This document shows, piece after piece, positions 24,301-36,300 of a stretch of 64,000 nucleotides of DNA. Within the stretch, counting starts at the first letter, position 1. Each line of letters opens with the position of its first letter. The DNA comes from Stratiolaelaps scimitus (taxonomy: Eukaryota; Arthropoda; Arachnida; Mesostigmata; Laelapidae). The DNA lies in contig JABWDB010000031.1 of NCBI GenBank assembly GCA_019614645.1, positions 3,911,001 to 3,975,000 of the forward strand, given 5' to 3'. The translations under genes were made by a program, and so were the position numbers. A model generated the notes under the pieces. That model saw only the letters and a program-made list of their open reading frames with translations, did not search any database and was not told where the DNA came from.

Positions 24301-24725
24301 ACAAGTTCGGCCAAGGCATTGTTGATGCTGTGAAAGAATTTTGTTTAGCTAACGAAGTCAGCACGTTTAGGGGCACGGCAAAAACGTTGACGTTAGCCGA
24401 GGTACCATCGAACGTTCCACAGAAATCCATTCGGTCGTTCATGCTTTTCTCACAGAATAAGGAGATGTCAGAAATTGCGAAAGAGCTCGGATTAAAGCCC
24501 GGCACCGTGTTTGGTCACCTGACGGACTGTCTAGCTAATGGGGTGCCGATAGATGTAGATCGGCTTGGTTTTAACCGCGACCAGTGCCTATTGGTGAAAA
24601 ACGCCTGGGCTCAATTAGGCGAAAATGCCACCTTGAGCAATATAAAGGAGAAATTACCGGACGAGATCGATTGGCCACTCTTAAAGCTGTATCAAAGTTA
24701 TCTTAGAGGGAAATTATCCCTGTAA
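18988..24725 (+). CDS. WRN: WRN-like RecQ DNA helicase lacking the exonuclease domain
   Basis: Five exons, all phase 0: 18988-19191 (or from ATG 18994), 19378-19545, 20604-21086, 21720-21872 and 22452-24725. They encode about 1093 aa. Residues 1-124 are helical and unrecognised; 125-285 are low-complexity, acidic and basic. The helicase core begins with LKEYFGHEEFREAQWK and has Walker A GSGKS (K about 358), DEAH (about 451), CVSQWGHDFR and motif VI QEIGRAGRDG (about 625-634). The RecQ zinc cysteines (about 683-710), RQC winged helix (about 731-846), HRDC (about 891-971) and a C-terminal helix-turn-helix region follow. The order and sequence match human WRN most closely (for example VISPLISLMEDQV, HYGAPKD.ESYYQEIGRAG). 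RecQ/WRN enzymes unwind DNA 3' to 5' in replication and repair. The N-terminal 3'-5' exonuclease of vertebrate WRN is absent. The end of exon 2 is uncertain (19536 or 19545). Confidence 0.93.
21284..21414. repeat. (TTA)n microsatellite in RecQ intron 3
   Basis: About 130 nt of nearly pure ATT/TTA triplets, interrupted near 21373-21380 and again near 21399, lie between RecQ exons 3 and 4. Similar ATT tails end the LINE at 28.5 kb, so this may be the expanded tail of an old LINE copy, though no LINE body was recognised beside it. Confidence 0.9.
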
Positions 24726-26781
24726 ACATCTATTGCCAACGAGAAATCGTTCGATTTTACTGACTAACTCGAAGGCCCAGGAAGGTTGTAAAGTTTCCAT
24801 TGTTGAATTGTTAGCTATTGGTTTTTGGTGTTCGCATTTCGCAAATCGTTGCATATATCATATGCTTATAAATTAGATGGCAAAACTACTTATTCCTATG
24901 TCATAAATGTAAATAACATGCTGTAAATAGCTCGTCAGTAAGTTGCGAAAAATTAACTGCTGGAGTGGTTGTCATTTTTTATGGAAAGTACGTTGATAAC
25001 ATGCATACTCTTATCAGAGATATATTTTCCATCGCGATAACTAGAGACGTAGATGAGGTGGAAAACTGCAGAAGTGTAACTTCGTACGAATGCTGCAACA
25101 AAGGTATACAGCGGAGGTCATTTCCACATGACCATGCAGACCGCTAGTCTGTTTGCAACTTTCAGTTAAATAGACGAATCAAATCTAGTGACCATTTGAT
25201 AATCTTTAATCACAACAAATTTGCCTCAGCTGGAAATCTTATAATGATTCACTTTGAAACTGGCTTTAGGGCGAATTGTTTGTCTGCTTGAACAGTTGAA
25301 GTCACCAGAAATAAACTCTTAATCTCCTCGCTATGTACGGCTCGTGTGTTATGTTGCTATGGATGCACGTCTCGATGAAGTATTTCTGTTTTGAAAATTT
25401 CTCTAATTTAGAAATTGACTTCAAATCACATAGGTGGTTGTTTGTTGTCCATCTGAGGCAATTTTTGAACAGTTCTGGGTTTCGTTTTGAAAGACAGGCT
25501 TTAGTAGTCGCAAGTTTTAACTGTATTTCATTAGCTATTGCAGTCTTCGTCGAGTGTTTGGAAGTCAATACGATGTTTATACCTCCTCTTCATACTGAAC
25601 ATTAATTTTCAACCTTTAATTTCACAGACGATAAGAACTTTGGCGGTGAAGACAATTAAGTCTTTTTGTTTACTTCTAATCTTGAAAGTATTGGTTCAGC
25701 TCCAACTGAAGCCATGAGGTTTCGCCGGGGAAGGGCGAATCTCCGTTTTCGATCAGCTCTAATCCGTTTTCCAAGAACATACGTATCTGAAGACCTTTTA
25801 ACCGCCGTTCAGTGTTCCCTCGCAGCTCCGCAGCAGGTCCTGATGGTCGACGCCCCCTGAAACCTGCAACCAAAGTTACCTACAGACCCTTCAGAGGGTA
25901 AACTACTACACTTTTGGGACCTCATCAGCTTGTGTCATGGAAGCTGAATTTATGGTTCCATCTTAGTAAAACTGGACTTTGGCGACGTTTTCAACTCTTT
26001 ACGTCGTGATTTTTTTACGACGGTTTTAGCGGATGTTAGGCAAGTCTCGCCATTTCAATCTCATTCGGACCTATTTATAAATCCGGCCAACAGTGAACTC
26101 TTTACCATATCTGCAGAGCTTTCTGCCGGATCTTCATTAGTACGAGCAGTTCGGAACACACTTCCCTGGATGTGAAGAAGTCGGAAGGGGCAAGCTCAAG
26201 CTACTAGCATGTCCCTTACTATCTTATGGATTTGGACCACGTTTAAAATCACAATCTTGAGCTATGCTGGAAAAGAAGCCTTTACTTAGAGAACACAGAT
26301 GTCTGTGTTTAATAAGGAGGCCATTTTCTGCTAGAAGCTTTATTCACTTCCTTCGATAGCGCAAAAACAAGCATGCCTTTATATTGGGATGGGTGTACTT
26401 GGTTTGACAGAAGCAGCTTCCATAGCTGGACCCAGTGTCATCGCGTCAATGTATTCGATTTTCGATCTGGTCAAGAAACTAGTACCTGGAGATACCTGGA
26501 AGCACTTTGTACCAGAGATGGACTTGTTACGCAACCTAACCTACCAAGATACCATTATAAGATCGGGGTATTCAACGCAAATGGATGTAGCGTTTTCAAG
26601 AATCTGTTTTAGAGTCTCTCCTTGATCAGGCCTCGAGCGATGTGGAACGAGCCAGGCTGAAGGCCTCACTAGGTCTTGAATGGGGGCGTGGCTTAATGCT
26701 GTTCCCTCCTCTTATATTGGAACTTTAGTTAATGATCAATGTACCCGTCTTGCAGTAGGTTTACGTTTGGGAGGTAACCTA

Positions 26782-28300
26782 CGCACCGCGTCAAATGGAT
26801 AGCCCCATGTGTCTGATTTTTTTCTCAACCGTAAGTAGCACTGCAGTTTCGCTTTCAGTCATTCGAATATATCACATTTCAAGAACATTCCACGAATATT
26901 TGGCTATCTAACTCAGATGTAGACATTTGATATCGGAAATTGTCCTTTTTAGGGTGCGTCAAAATGGTAGTCCACTTAGGTTTGTCGAGTGGGACGACAG
27001 TTGACACTCAACTGAGTTGTAAGATCTTTCTCGTACAAATTTCCTGGACCCTTTGTCAGCGATAAGTACGATGAGCCGAAGCCGCCAAGTTAGTGAAGAT
27101 GAGAAAAAAATTATTTTCAACCTCAATAAAGAAAACAAGTCAAAATCGGAAATCGCTTGGATTTTGCAAAGAAGCATGAAGGTGATTTCGAATTTTCTCA
27201 AAGATTCTCAACAGTACGGGACCAAAAAGGCAGCAAGACGACCCAAGACAGTAAGTGCGCGTGAAAAACGCTTCCTCCTCCAAAGAAGCTCTAATAGATC
27301 TTTGGCTTGTCGCGAAATTGCAGACGAGGCTGGAGTCGAAACGAACGTCCGAAACGTGCAAAGATATCTTCAGGCATCAGAACATTTTGTTCAACGAAAA
27401 CCTCCTTTAATATTGAGACACAGACCTAAGATTGAGCTTCGCTCGTGAGCAAATTTCGTTTACAAAGGAGTGGCAACGTGTGCTGTTTTCTGATGAAGAG
27501 AGATTCAATCTCGACGATCCTGATGGACCTTCTTATTACTTCCATGACATTGGGAAAGAAGAGAAACTCCTAAGGCGACGACAAGCGAGAGGTGGTGGTG
27601 TGATGATGTGGGCCGGTATTTGCTACAACGGGAAGACCGATTTGGTTGTCGTAAACGAGCTAATGAATAGTCGTGTCTACGTCACTATGTTGGAGGATCA
27701 ACTTCGGAACCCTGCCGAGAAGATCTGTGCTGAAAGATTCATATACAAGCAGGATAACGCCGCAGTTTTTGCGGCGAAGATCGTCTAGGGGTTCTTCGAA
27801 ACTCAAGACATACAGTTACTTAGCTGGCCCGCACACTCTTCAGACTTTAATATTATAGAAAACCTGTGGAGCGTCTTATCTAGAGCTGTTTTTAAGGGTG
27901 ACAAGCAGTATTAAACTCTACATGAGCTAAAAAAGTTTTGGTAGCCGAGTGGCATCAAAAGCCCATACGTAAATTTTATGAATCTGTGCCCAGTCGATTT
28001 AATGTCCTGGAGAACGGCGGCGGCCCGACAAAATACTGAATTTGTAAAAAAAATCGTAAGAGAACGATGTTAGAACTTAATTGTGTTCTACAAACACCAA
28101 GTGGTCTATCCTTTTAACACACCCTCAAAACGACAATTTCCAATATCAAATGTCTGCATCTGAGTTAGATGGCCAAATATTCGTGGGATGTTCTTGAAAT
28201 GTGATATATTTGAATGACTGAAAGCGAAACTGCAGAGCTACTTACGGCCAAAAAAAAAAATCAGAAACATGGGGGTGGGCTATCCTTTTGACGCGGTGTG
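26782..28300 (+). mobile_element. Tc1-type DNA transposon with IR/DR termini (1519 bp)
   Basis: Inverted repeats of about 200 bp (26782-26980 and 28098-28300) are bounded by the TA target duplication at 26780-26781 and 28301-28302. Each arm carries two related direct repeats: an outer one with ACCGCGTCAAA(A/T)GGATAGCCC and an inner one with GTGCGTCAAAATGGTAGTCC. This is the IR/DR layout of several Tc1 elements. Between the arms lies a disrupted transposase gene. The arms are still roughly 90 percent alike by eye. The element sits inside an older LINE. It appears non-autonomous now, because its own transposase is broken. Confidence 0.9.
27053..28039 (+). pseudogene. Tc1-family transposase, DD34E, frameshifted
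   Basis: The reading frame starts at 27053 or 27071 with a helix-turn-helix N-terminus (SEDEKKIIFNLNKENKSKSE) that binds the element's ends in this family. It runs to about 27430, where a one-base shift moves it into a second frame, which starts LSFAREQISFTKEW. A stop at 27787 interrupts that frame, and at least one more shift follows before ENGGGPTKY and the final stop near 28039. The catalytic triad is visible: D in VLFSDEERF, D in YKQDNAA and E in NIIENLW, with 34 residues between the second D and the E. The active-site residues survive but the frame does not. Confidence 0.85.
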
Positions 28301-28520
28301 TAGATTCCCCACATTAATGTTGCTGTGGAGAACCGGTTGATTGTCTTGGTCGCCATGGACTCCCCTATATAAAAACACATATAGCCATGTTTACATGAGC
28401 TGAGCCCCCAAAACACGTTTCACTGTTTTTACTGTTGTAGCATTTTACCAGGTACCCAGGTATGTATAACACAATACCGTGTGAATAAATAATGAAGAAT
28501 TATTATTATTATTATTATTA

Positions 28521-31500
28521 CTAAGTTAACTAAATAAGTACTCCACTAATATAGCCACCTAACATTTAGCTCCGTAGACAGCTTGCAGGCGTTACATCAT
28601 GTCGATTAGGATATGTTCTGCGAGTTGGGATCCGACTGCCTCTTAACTAACACCTTTGCATTTGCTAATGTTTCGTCATTTTCAAGCCACGTTTCAGCTA
28701 TCACTTCTTTCTATTTATTGTTTATTGGTAATCCAAACTATGCAAGGTCGTATGTTGGCTTCAACATAAATCGTTGTTTCATGACTCAATGATCGTTTGC
28801 GCAGTTGCGTACTGACTTTCATCCTTGGAGATTATTGTCACACTAACGACGTATTTTCCTGGACGTCACTTAATCCTCGTACACCCTTTGGCTTCGTTAC
28901 GGAAATCTGTGGCAAGCGCCTAGAAGTGGTGTAATGGATTAACCTGCTATGCGAGAAGTTCACCAGCAGCGATAATTCTGTCTGTCTTATTAAGCGATAG
29001 ATGTTGTTGTCGGTGGTGATGGTGGAGTCGGACGTGGTGCGAGGTATCTACGTCAGATGAGTGAATATTTCCAAGGCGTGAGGTTTCTAGTTTTGCCAGT
29101 ATACCTTTGTGATAAGTGATTCGTTACTACATTACGGAATAGTAATAACGAATACAGAATACACAGAGACATTTGCGGAGAACAACTCAAGTCAACGATA
29201 GAGGTAAACTACATCTACTTATGTCGTGCTAAATGTTTGGTCAGTAGTAGGGTCGGCTTAAAAAGTTCAATAATATCTGCTGGCATGTGTTAAATATTTT
29301 GGTACAAAATGAATCTGAAGGCTGCGATGATAGTTGTGTCCGAGAGAACATGTATGATCTGTTTTGCAGTAAAAAACAAGGTAAGCATTGAATGACTATT
29401 TGGAAACTCCAGGAATATCCAGGAATATGTAAAGGTATCTGTTCAACGAATCTACCACTTTCCACATTTATTTCAAAGTGAAAGATCCCACACCGTATGT
29501 CGAGTCATTCGTAAGCAATCACACAATCGATGGCCAGCTGAGCAATCTCCCCACTACAATGGACAAAGTAACAAAGATTTTTCAAAGTACCCCGAAAACA
29601 GGGTAACCTCGACAAATGGTTTTCTTTATCAACGTCGTACGTGTGACAAAGAGACTGATGGAAAATTGACAATATCTTGCGTTGTTTACTTAAGAGTGGG
29701 TGAATCTCAACTCTGAGAGGATGTTAGCTATGAATGAAAATGTGTACCTAGGTTATCATCACACAGGTAGCAAAGGGGGGGGGAGGCAGTCAGCCTTAAC
29801 CTTCTTCCCGTGGAGGTTGCCGACTCCAATCTTCTGTGACTTCGCGATACGGTTGTCAAAAGCTGGTGATGAACTGTTATGTCAAGGAATATTTGAAACA
29901 AGTTTTAGGTTAACGGCCCTAGAGTAGCGAGCCAAGCGGCGAGAGCAAGGCAAGTCGGAAGTGCTAACTGCGTCGATGATACTCACAGCAAAACAGTATG
30001 AGGATATGATCCAGGCTCATCTCCGAAGGTGTTGCACAGCTTGAGCAGAATGCGTTGCCGAACTTTTCATTAAAATGAGTTCTCGGACGATTTCAAGAGG
30101 AGCCAGTAAAAGTGTATATTTATGATTTATCTAAATCTCTGCCTGTGAAGGTGATACCTCCCCTTGGGGTTTTCCATCGGCAAAGCGGTTCCCAAAAAAT
30201 GTAGAAGTATTTTAGGCGCCGCCCTGATACAAAAACAATGCGGGAAATAATTTGAACTGCACGGACACGCAATAACCGGGTCATTGTGATGAAGCATAGT
30301 GACTCACCCCTTAGCTAATCTCAGCAAGATTTCCGGATCGCTCGCTGACACAAGTGGTACAGCCCCAAATCACTAGACGCACAACGTCACCAAGGAGAGC
30401 AATTATGTACAATGATATTTGGAGCCAACAAACTAATAACTTCTGGGGTCACCTGCATCAATGCTTACGATGGACCTCAAAAAGAGAATCTCATCAGAGC
30501 TCTTGACTCTCTTTCCACATTTGAAATTGCCTATAGCCGTCTCGCTGAGGTCTCACAGAAACTAAATACTGCTTCTTCCACCGATGATTGGCTAGCAGAA
30601 GAAATCGTCGTCTGTTACAATAAAACATTGAGACGTTTTTCAGAGAATCCAACTGCCGTCAGAAGCAAGCGAGTCGCAGAATACTAATGTACTATTTGTG
30701 TTCGTAATGATGTAATCCCTTCTCCCCGTCGCGATCTCGATCTTTTGGCGATGAAGCAGCAGGAAGTATAGAAGTTGATGCAGTCGGAACAATGAACACG
30801 ATGTACTAGTGCTGGTGATAGTCGTCGACTATGGGGCAAGCGTGTGCATCGAAGCAATAGAAATTATTACGCTTGAAACTAGGAAACAGTTTATATAGGT
30901 CAGAGTAATTGGGAATATGAGTGGAGATGCCGTAGATGAGGAAGAATTCTGCTACCCTCGATGTTGAACGCCTCCATCGAAGTCACCCGACCGGCGTCGG
31001 GAACGTGCTAAGATCACGTCTAACGACAGGATGCTCCAGTGAAGATTGTACCTGCCGCACATTTCGGGAGTGACCACTTGAGAATTTCGATCGAGATTTC
31101 ATTCGAAAAGAAAAAGCTTGTTAATTACGTGAAAAACGTGATAAATACATCGAATTTATTAGGCACTCCACATGTAAACGTACACCGAAAACATCAAAAT
31201 GAAATTCTATGAAATCGACGAGTGAATCTTATAGCTAATGAGAAAACGGGAATAATCTGGGGAAGAGATTTGAGCCGACATCAACTCCAATGCATTCAAA
31301 GCTGTGAAAACAATCATTATAAAGTTCTGCATGCCGCTGTCAATAAAACGCCGAACGAATTAGTCAATATCGGAGAAATGACCGACCCACAAGTGTTATA
31401 TATGTGTGTGTATATTTGTTCTTAAAGCTAGTTTTCGGTTGGCTCTTTTTCCATAGACCGAAATGTTGAATAGCAAAGTCGCGACCTTTTGGGGCAATTG

Positions 31501-32915
31501 TTTCGAAAATCGTTGGGAATTTCTGGAAGTATTGTGTCTAGCAGTTAGTCCGTTTTTCGAGCTGTGCCATCATTGCAGCCCTGAGGCAACTTGAAGATAT
31601 CGTCGACTCGAAGGAGGGCTTCCTCAAGTGGGTGTACACAGAGCTCCTTCTTCCGGTTCTGGGCAACACAATTGGAGGTGGCTACGATAATATATCCCGT
31701 AGCACACAAATCATCTTCGATTAAATTGATAAGATCTACAAACATTTCATTAACTGCGATCTTGATCTGAGTTACTGTGACAGATGGTTCGACAATACAA
31801 TAATCACTTATTTAGTGATTCTACGATTGTCACCCTATGTTAGGTGTGCTATGAAAGACTCAGGTTCTGTCAGCTAATTTCACCACTAAACTTGACAGCC
31901 ACCGATAATCGGTTAAATGTATGACTAGCTAGATGATCGAATGGACGCTGTCACGCGACGTCCGCCGACAGAAACCACCAAAACGTCCACGTTGTTTACG
32001 TTCCCTCTAAAACAGCGATAACAATGCGACGGGATTATTAGATATTCCGGATCACGACTGGACTGTCAGCTATACACGGCCAATCATATAGTGTCAATGG
32101 CTGCTGGCAAAGCATGAGCGATAGCGACCAGATAAAAACCGGCACTACCTCATCTAATATATCTCAGCGTAATATATCTGTCCGCTTAATTAGTTGCTCT
32201 GTTTCGCACAAAATTTGGCTAAGTGTCTACGCCTGTTTTAGAACCTGTCTCCAGTCATCGCATTCAAGCATTACTAGCACCGTAGCCCAAGTGCATAGAG
32301 TTTTTGGATTTGAAATCCATTTCAACAGAATTTGCATTGCTTGTTGAAGGTAAGGCCAGTAGCAACGATAATTCAAACAAATGCAGTGACTATGTCGACT
32401 TTTTATCAGTGAACGACGACTTGGTTTATCAATCTGAAATTAGTTCATCTAGTATTCATGATAGGGTAGACTTCAGATTGGAATAAGTGTAATTAGCAGA
32501 GTAATTTCATCGACAATGAGTAAATTGATATCGTTATTGAACCAGACTATTTGTGCCGGCACATTCGTCTGATACAGCAATGGGATCTTTATTATCTTGT
32601 GGAACAGACGTGATCGATCGCCAAATGATTAAGACATACTGTACAGAACTCTAAATCCTGGCACAATAACATTGCGTCACGAATTACGTGGTCAATTTCT
32701 CTAGTTACAGGGTGATTAAGAAAGCCCTAACATTGGCTGGCGCATACATGCATTCAATTTGTTTAAATGAAATTCGTTCGTTGGAGTTCGAGGAAATTCT
32801 ATTTCTGGAAATCATCTTCTGGGATCGCAGAGTAGAATGGTAGCAAGAAAATCACACGGGTCAAGGCTTTATAAAAAGTGGAATGTTGCCAGTTGGGGCT
32901 TTTTGTACAGACCAA
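28521..32915. other. Intergenic region with unassigned open frames
   Basis: No gene was recognised between the LINE tail and the SLC28 promoter. A 91-codon plus-strand frame at 30412-30687 has protein-like composition (ALDSLSTFEIAYSRLAEVSQ...). The 31222-31425 frame contains AAVNKTPNELV, faintly like the end of a retroelement integrase. Both could be retroelement debris, but I cannot show it. Confidence 0.3.
30412..30687 (+). CDS. Unrecognised 91-codon open frame
   Basis: The frame begins with an ATT-type start rather than a clear ATG. It encodes a Leu/Ser/Glu-rich, probably helical peptide including ALDSLSTFEIAYSRLAEVSQ and WLAEEIVVCYNKTLRRFSEN, and ends at TAA 30685-30687. Amino-acid composition looks more protein-like than the neighbouring chance frames. 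No conserved motif, splice context or promoter was found. It may be a gag-like retroelement fragment or a chance frame. Confidence 0.15.
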   Translation: MIFGANKLITSGVTCINAYDGPQKENLIRALDSLSTFEIAYSRLAEVSQKLNTASSTDDWLAEEIVVCYNKTLRRFSENPTAVRSKRVAEY

Positions 32916-32916
32916 C

Positions 32917-32952
32917 TATATAAGATCTAAAGGGATCCAACTACTTTCAGTT
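32917..32952 (+). promoter_or_regulatory. SLC28 core promoter: TATA box and TCAGTT initiator
   Basis: TATATAA at 32917-32923 is followed by TCAGTT at 32947-32952. The first T of the TATA box lies 32 nt upstream of the initiator A (32949, proposed +1). The TCAGTY initiator is the arthropod consensus. A short first exon, 32949-32996, ends at CTTG|GTTAGT and can splice to an acceptor at 33294-33295 just before the coding exon. The leader contains an ATG at 32988 that, after splicing, makes a 15-codon upstream frame stopping at 33332-33334, before the main ATG at 33349. Confidence 0.65.
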
Positions 32953-33348
32953 ACACAGAGGCGGTTGGACTACTCTGATACGGTGTCATGAACTTGGTTA
33001 GTATCGCGCGTATGAATATCAATCATAGTATCCTCGTTTTTTCTACCATTTAGTTAACTTGTGATTTTCTTCAATGTCTCGTTCTTATTTAGTTGCGACT
33101 GCAGATGAACATTTGATCACGTTGTATTCTACGCTTCCACCGCTAAACATAGATCTTGCCATTCGCTGTACTGTTCTTACCAGCAAGAGCAGCGTTTTCC
33201 AAACTTGTTTTGAATTGGTGCTATTCTCTATGAAATTCTAAAAATAATACCAATTCTATCTGCTGCTGATGACCTATTCTTGTTTCATTTTCAAGTCACT
33301 GTCCAGTGAAGAAATTGCCACGATTGGCCACTGACAAGTTACATCAAG

Positions 33349-36300
33349 ATGAGCAACGATATTTACCGTGAAGGAATCATTGAAATGTCAGCAAGAACGA
33401 ATCCTGCTTTTCGTAATGATCCGGAAGATGGCCATCGACAAAACGACGATTCAGCGCCGCCGGTGAGAAATCAATTCAGGTAGACGTTAGATATCGCCAT
33501 CTTTGACCTGGACTCCATCTGGTAACAATATGCAGAGTTCAGTCGAAAATTAGTAGTAGTACTTGTTAAGCTATTACTAAATGCAATTAAAAAAAAAGAG
33601 GCCAATTACAAAACATCTGTGCAGATGTATTGAAGTCATTGCCTGTTCAAGTCTAGCCAGAAACGATTAGCTACAACAGCAGAACAGCGATAGTGCGTAC
33701 AGGATCGCTCACCTCCTGTATATGTTTGATCAAGGTTGGATATATTACTCGTTGTATTCAACAGTGTAAACTTTACTTAATATAGATTATCGCGCTATTA
33801 ATCTTAGGAACACGTTCACGGTCGGCAGATATAGGAATTATTCTGGGGAAATACAATGCAATAGATGTAACTTCTTTGTACTCCAGTCACGATAGTTAAA
33901 TGTTGCTGGTAACTTCTTTCTTTCTTTCATATATATATATATATATATATAATCTCTTTTTATTCACACGAGTTGTGTAACATTATTATTAATTGATATT
34001 ATTAATTGAAACTCGTTGTGTTCAATCACTGAAATTTTATCTGTGTGGAGATGCGTATGTCTGAAGTTTCCCTCAGTATCACACGCCAACGTCGACAGCG
34101 GCGGTGGATAACACTTGTACGAAAATGTTCACATGCATCACATCTTTTATGGCATCAACACCTGTTCAGAAGAATAATTTTCATATGAATTTCGTCCCAT
34201 TTTCATGGTGAGAGTTTACTCATTATATTTGCAAAACGTGGCAAAAAACGATAGTTTATAATATATATGCAACTGTATAACATTGCATCTATGTGTTTGC
34301 ATGTGATTAGGGTGACATTGGGAGTTCACAGGGTGCTGCCACCACTGAAGAGCGATCACCGGAGGCAGTTGAGCCGTCTGCCGTCGTTGCTGGCCTGAGA
34401 AAACTCGCACAGATCCTTTTGGGGCCAAAATATGAACAGCGAATTCACTGGATTCTATATTGTACGTAGAGGCACATCGTTCATTGTCATTGAATATAGA
34501 AATTCTTGAAAAAAAACACACACTTCGATTAGAAACTGTCGAAGTGAGAACGTCTGGATACGTTTACAACTGGCGAAAGGCATCAATGAATGAAATCATA
34601 TTTTTATTTATTATGCAACATCATTTTTTCAGGAACCCTATACCCTTACCATTGCATGCGTGCATCTCAAAACATAAGCTTGCTGCGCTTAAAAATAATG
34701 CCGGCGGTGCTCGGACGACTCATATATGCCGTTTGAATCGATCGCCAAGGCGATCCAATGACGAACGTCAGGAGTTACCAATATACATTTTATCGAAAAC
34801 TCCCAACTCTCTGCAAAATCAGATCGTCGAAGTGTCCCAGACGCGGGAGACGGAGAGGGACCAGGCGAAGTTAGACACCGCCAGTTTCACGCTGTTAAAC
34901 AACGCTCACGTCTTTAGTTGACTAATGTAAAAGGCACTTTGCGCTAACGATATTCCCTCGACAAAAGTGCGACTAAACGGAAACAACACAAAATGTGGTG
35001 GACGAGACCCAACTTCGTTGATACGTTCAGTGTTATATTTATTTTCTATACTTTATTGTAGATGTGCATCCGTATAAAGCACAAGTTAACGGATAACAGT
35101 TGATATGTGATTTTGTTGATGAGTCGGTTATTGTCCCAGACGGTGGGAGCTTTTGCGATCTGAGCGAATAACTAAATTTCAATGGTGCAACTCGAGATAT
35201 GGTAAAGTGATGTTGGCTTGCAGCCTATTTGTCGATGTACATATAAGTACAGACTTACAAACCGAGAAAAACGAGAAATAGGATATAAATATACAGGACT
35301 TCCATAGAACTAAGTGTTTACATGTTCACTTGTGTAATATGTGAAACTAGTTTTAACTACGTGTCTCATCATTTCACGAAAGTTGTGCCTCGCCTGAGGA
35401 TTGAACCCGGAACCTCACAGACGAAAGTCCAGCGTCCAGTCTGCTGCCCAGTAACTCAATAGTCGCTTTTCAAAAAAAGGGAAATGCGCATAATAAAGGA
35501 AATTAGTTCTGCATATAGCTATTGTAACACATTCGACGTATCCGTTGTGTATCCATTGTTTGGCATTAGTGACGCTGTTCCTTCTCTACAATGCGTACCT
35601 GATAACCGGCCTAGTGCTAACTTACGCAAAATGTCCGACGTGGTGCGATGGGATCTGTTTCCTGACAGCGATTACCGTCATCATCTATATCTCCATGATT
35701 TTCTCTATGGCTAAACCAGTGATCAAGAAGGCCTTTGGAAAGGTTTCCAAATTTCTGAGTCCAATCGCCAACTATAAACACTGGTACGTTATGAAATTTC
35801 TCTGTTCGTTTTTGTGGTCGATTTAAATTTTTTGTCGAAAAAAAGGCTCAAAAAGTTCTCCTGTGTAACATGACATCGTTGGCTGGAGTCGATTTGTTCG
35901 CATAATTCTAAGTGTCGGTGTAATTACCCTCGTTGAGTGGGTCGAACATAGCGGAAACGATATCAGAACGAAGGCTGATATCTATCGATTCTAGATTCTA
36001 GTATATGAGTTCTGTATATGAGGAAGAATCCGTTCTTTTATTAACAGAAAAAAGTATAGTTAAGCTGTTTTTGGATTCATGGGGACTCCACGGCCAGCCT
36101 TCGATAGCGCGAAATTTAATAGTTGAGTAATGCTCGCCATTACAAATTCTAAGCTAATACGAAATAGTGCAAGGGTTTCTAAGAAACGCATCTTTTATAC
36201 ACTTGTTATACGATGCAATCGTCTTTAACATGTTTCAAACTTCATCTATTCTCATTCGTCCGCTGAAATCCTGATATTCATCATTTAATGAACTGGAAGT

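Larger units (their letters stand above)
25720..28520 (+). mobile_element. R2-like (REL-endonuclease type) LINE, disrupted by a Tc1 element
   Basis: Broken plus-strand frames follow the order of a LINE protein. FPRSSAAGPDGRRP lies near 25807-25850 and VKLDFGDVFNSLRRD, reverse-transcriptase motif A, near 25965. MGVLGLTEAASIAGPSVIAS begins near 26389, and GAWLNAVPSSYIGTL with RLAVGLRLGGNL near 26680-26780. After the Tc1 insertion the frame resumes as CCCGEPVDCLGRHGL, the start of a CCHC knuckle, at about 28315. The copy ends with AATAAATAATGAAGAA and an (ATT)n tail near 28500-28520. The GPDGxRP plus DFxNxFNSLRRD plus zinc-knuckle layout is that of a family widespread in invertebrates. Assignment to the R2/REL group is inference. 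Frameshifts and stops make it inactive. Confidence 0.65.

Noticed and set aside
23996..24505. A 169-codon minus-strand frame opposite the RecQ gene
   Set aside because: It is antisense to the HRDC/C-terminal coding part of RecQ; the sense frame is clearly the real one.
33920..33950. AT dinucleotide runs as regulatory elements
   Set aside because: Similar (AT)n runs occur throughout introns and intergenic DNA here (for example 9476, 38441, 47571, 52551) and behave as simple microsatellites.
35385..35465. A functional tRNA gene on the minus strand
   Set aside because: A B box is present but acceptor, D-arm and anticodon stems do not pair by eye; treated as a SINE-like remnant.
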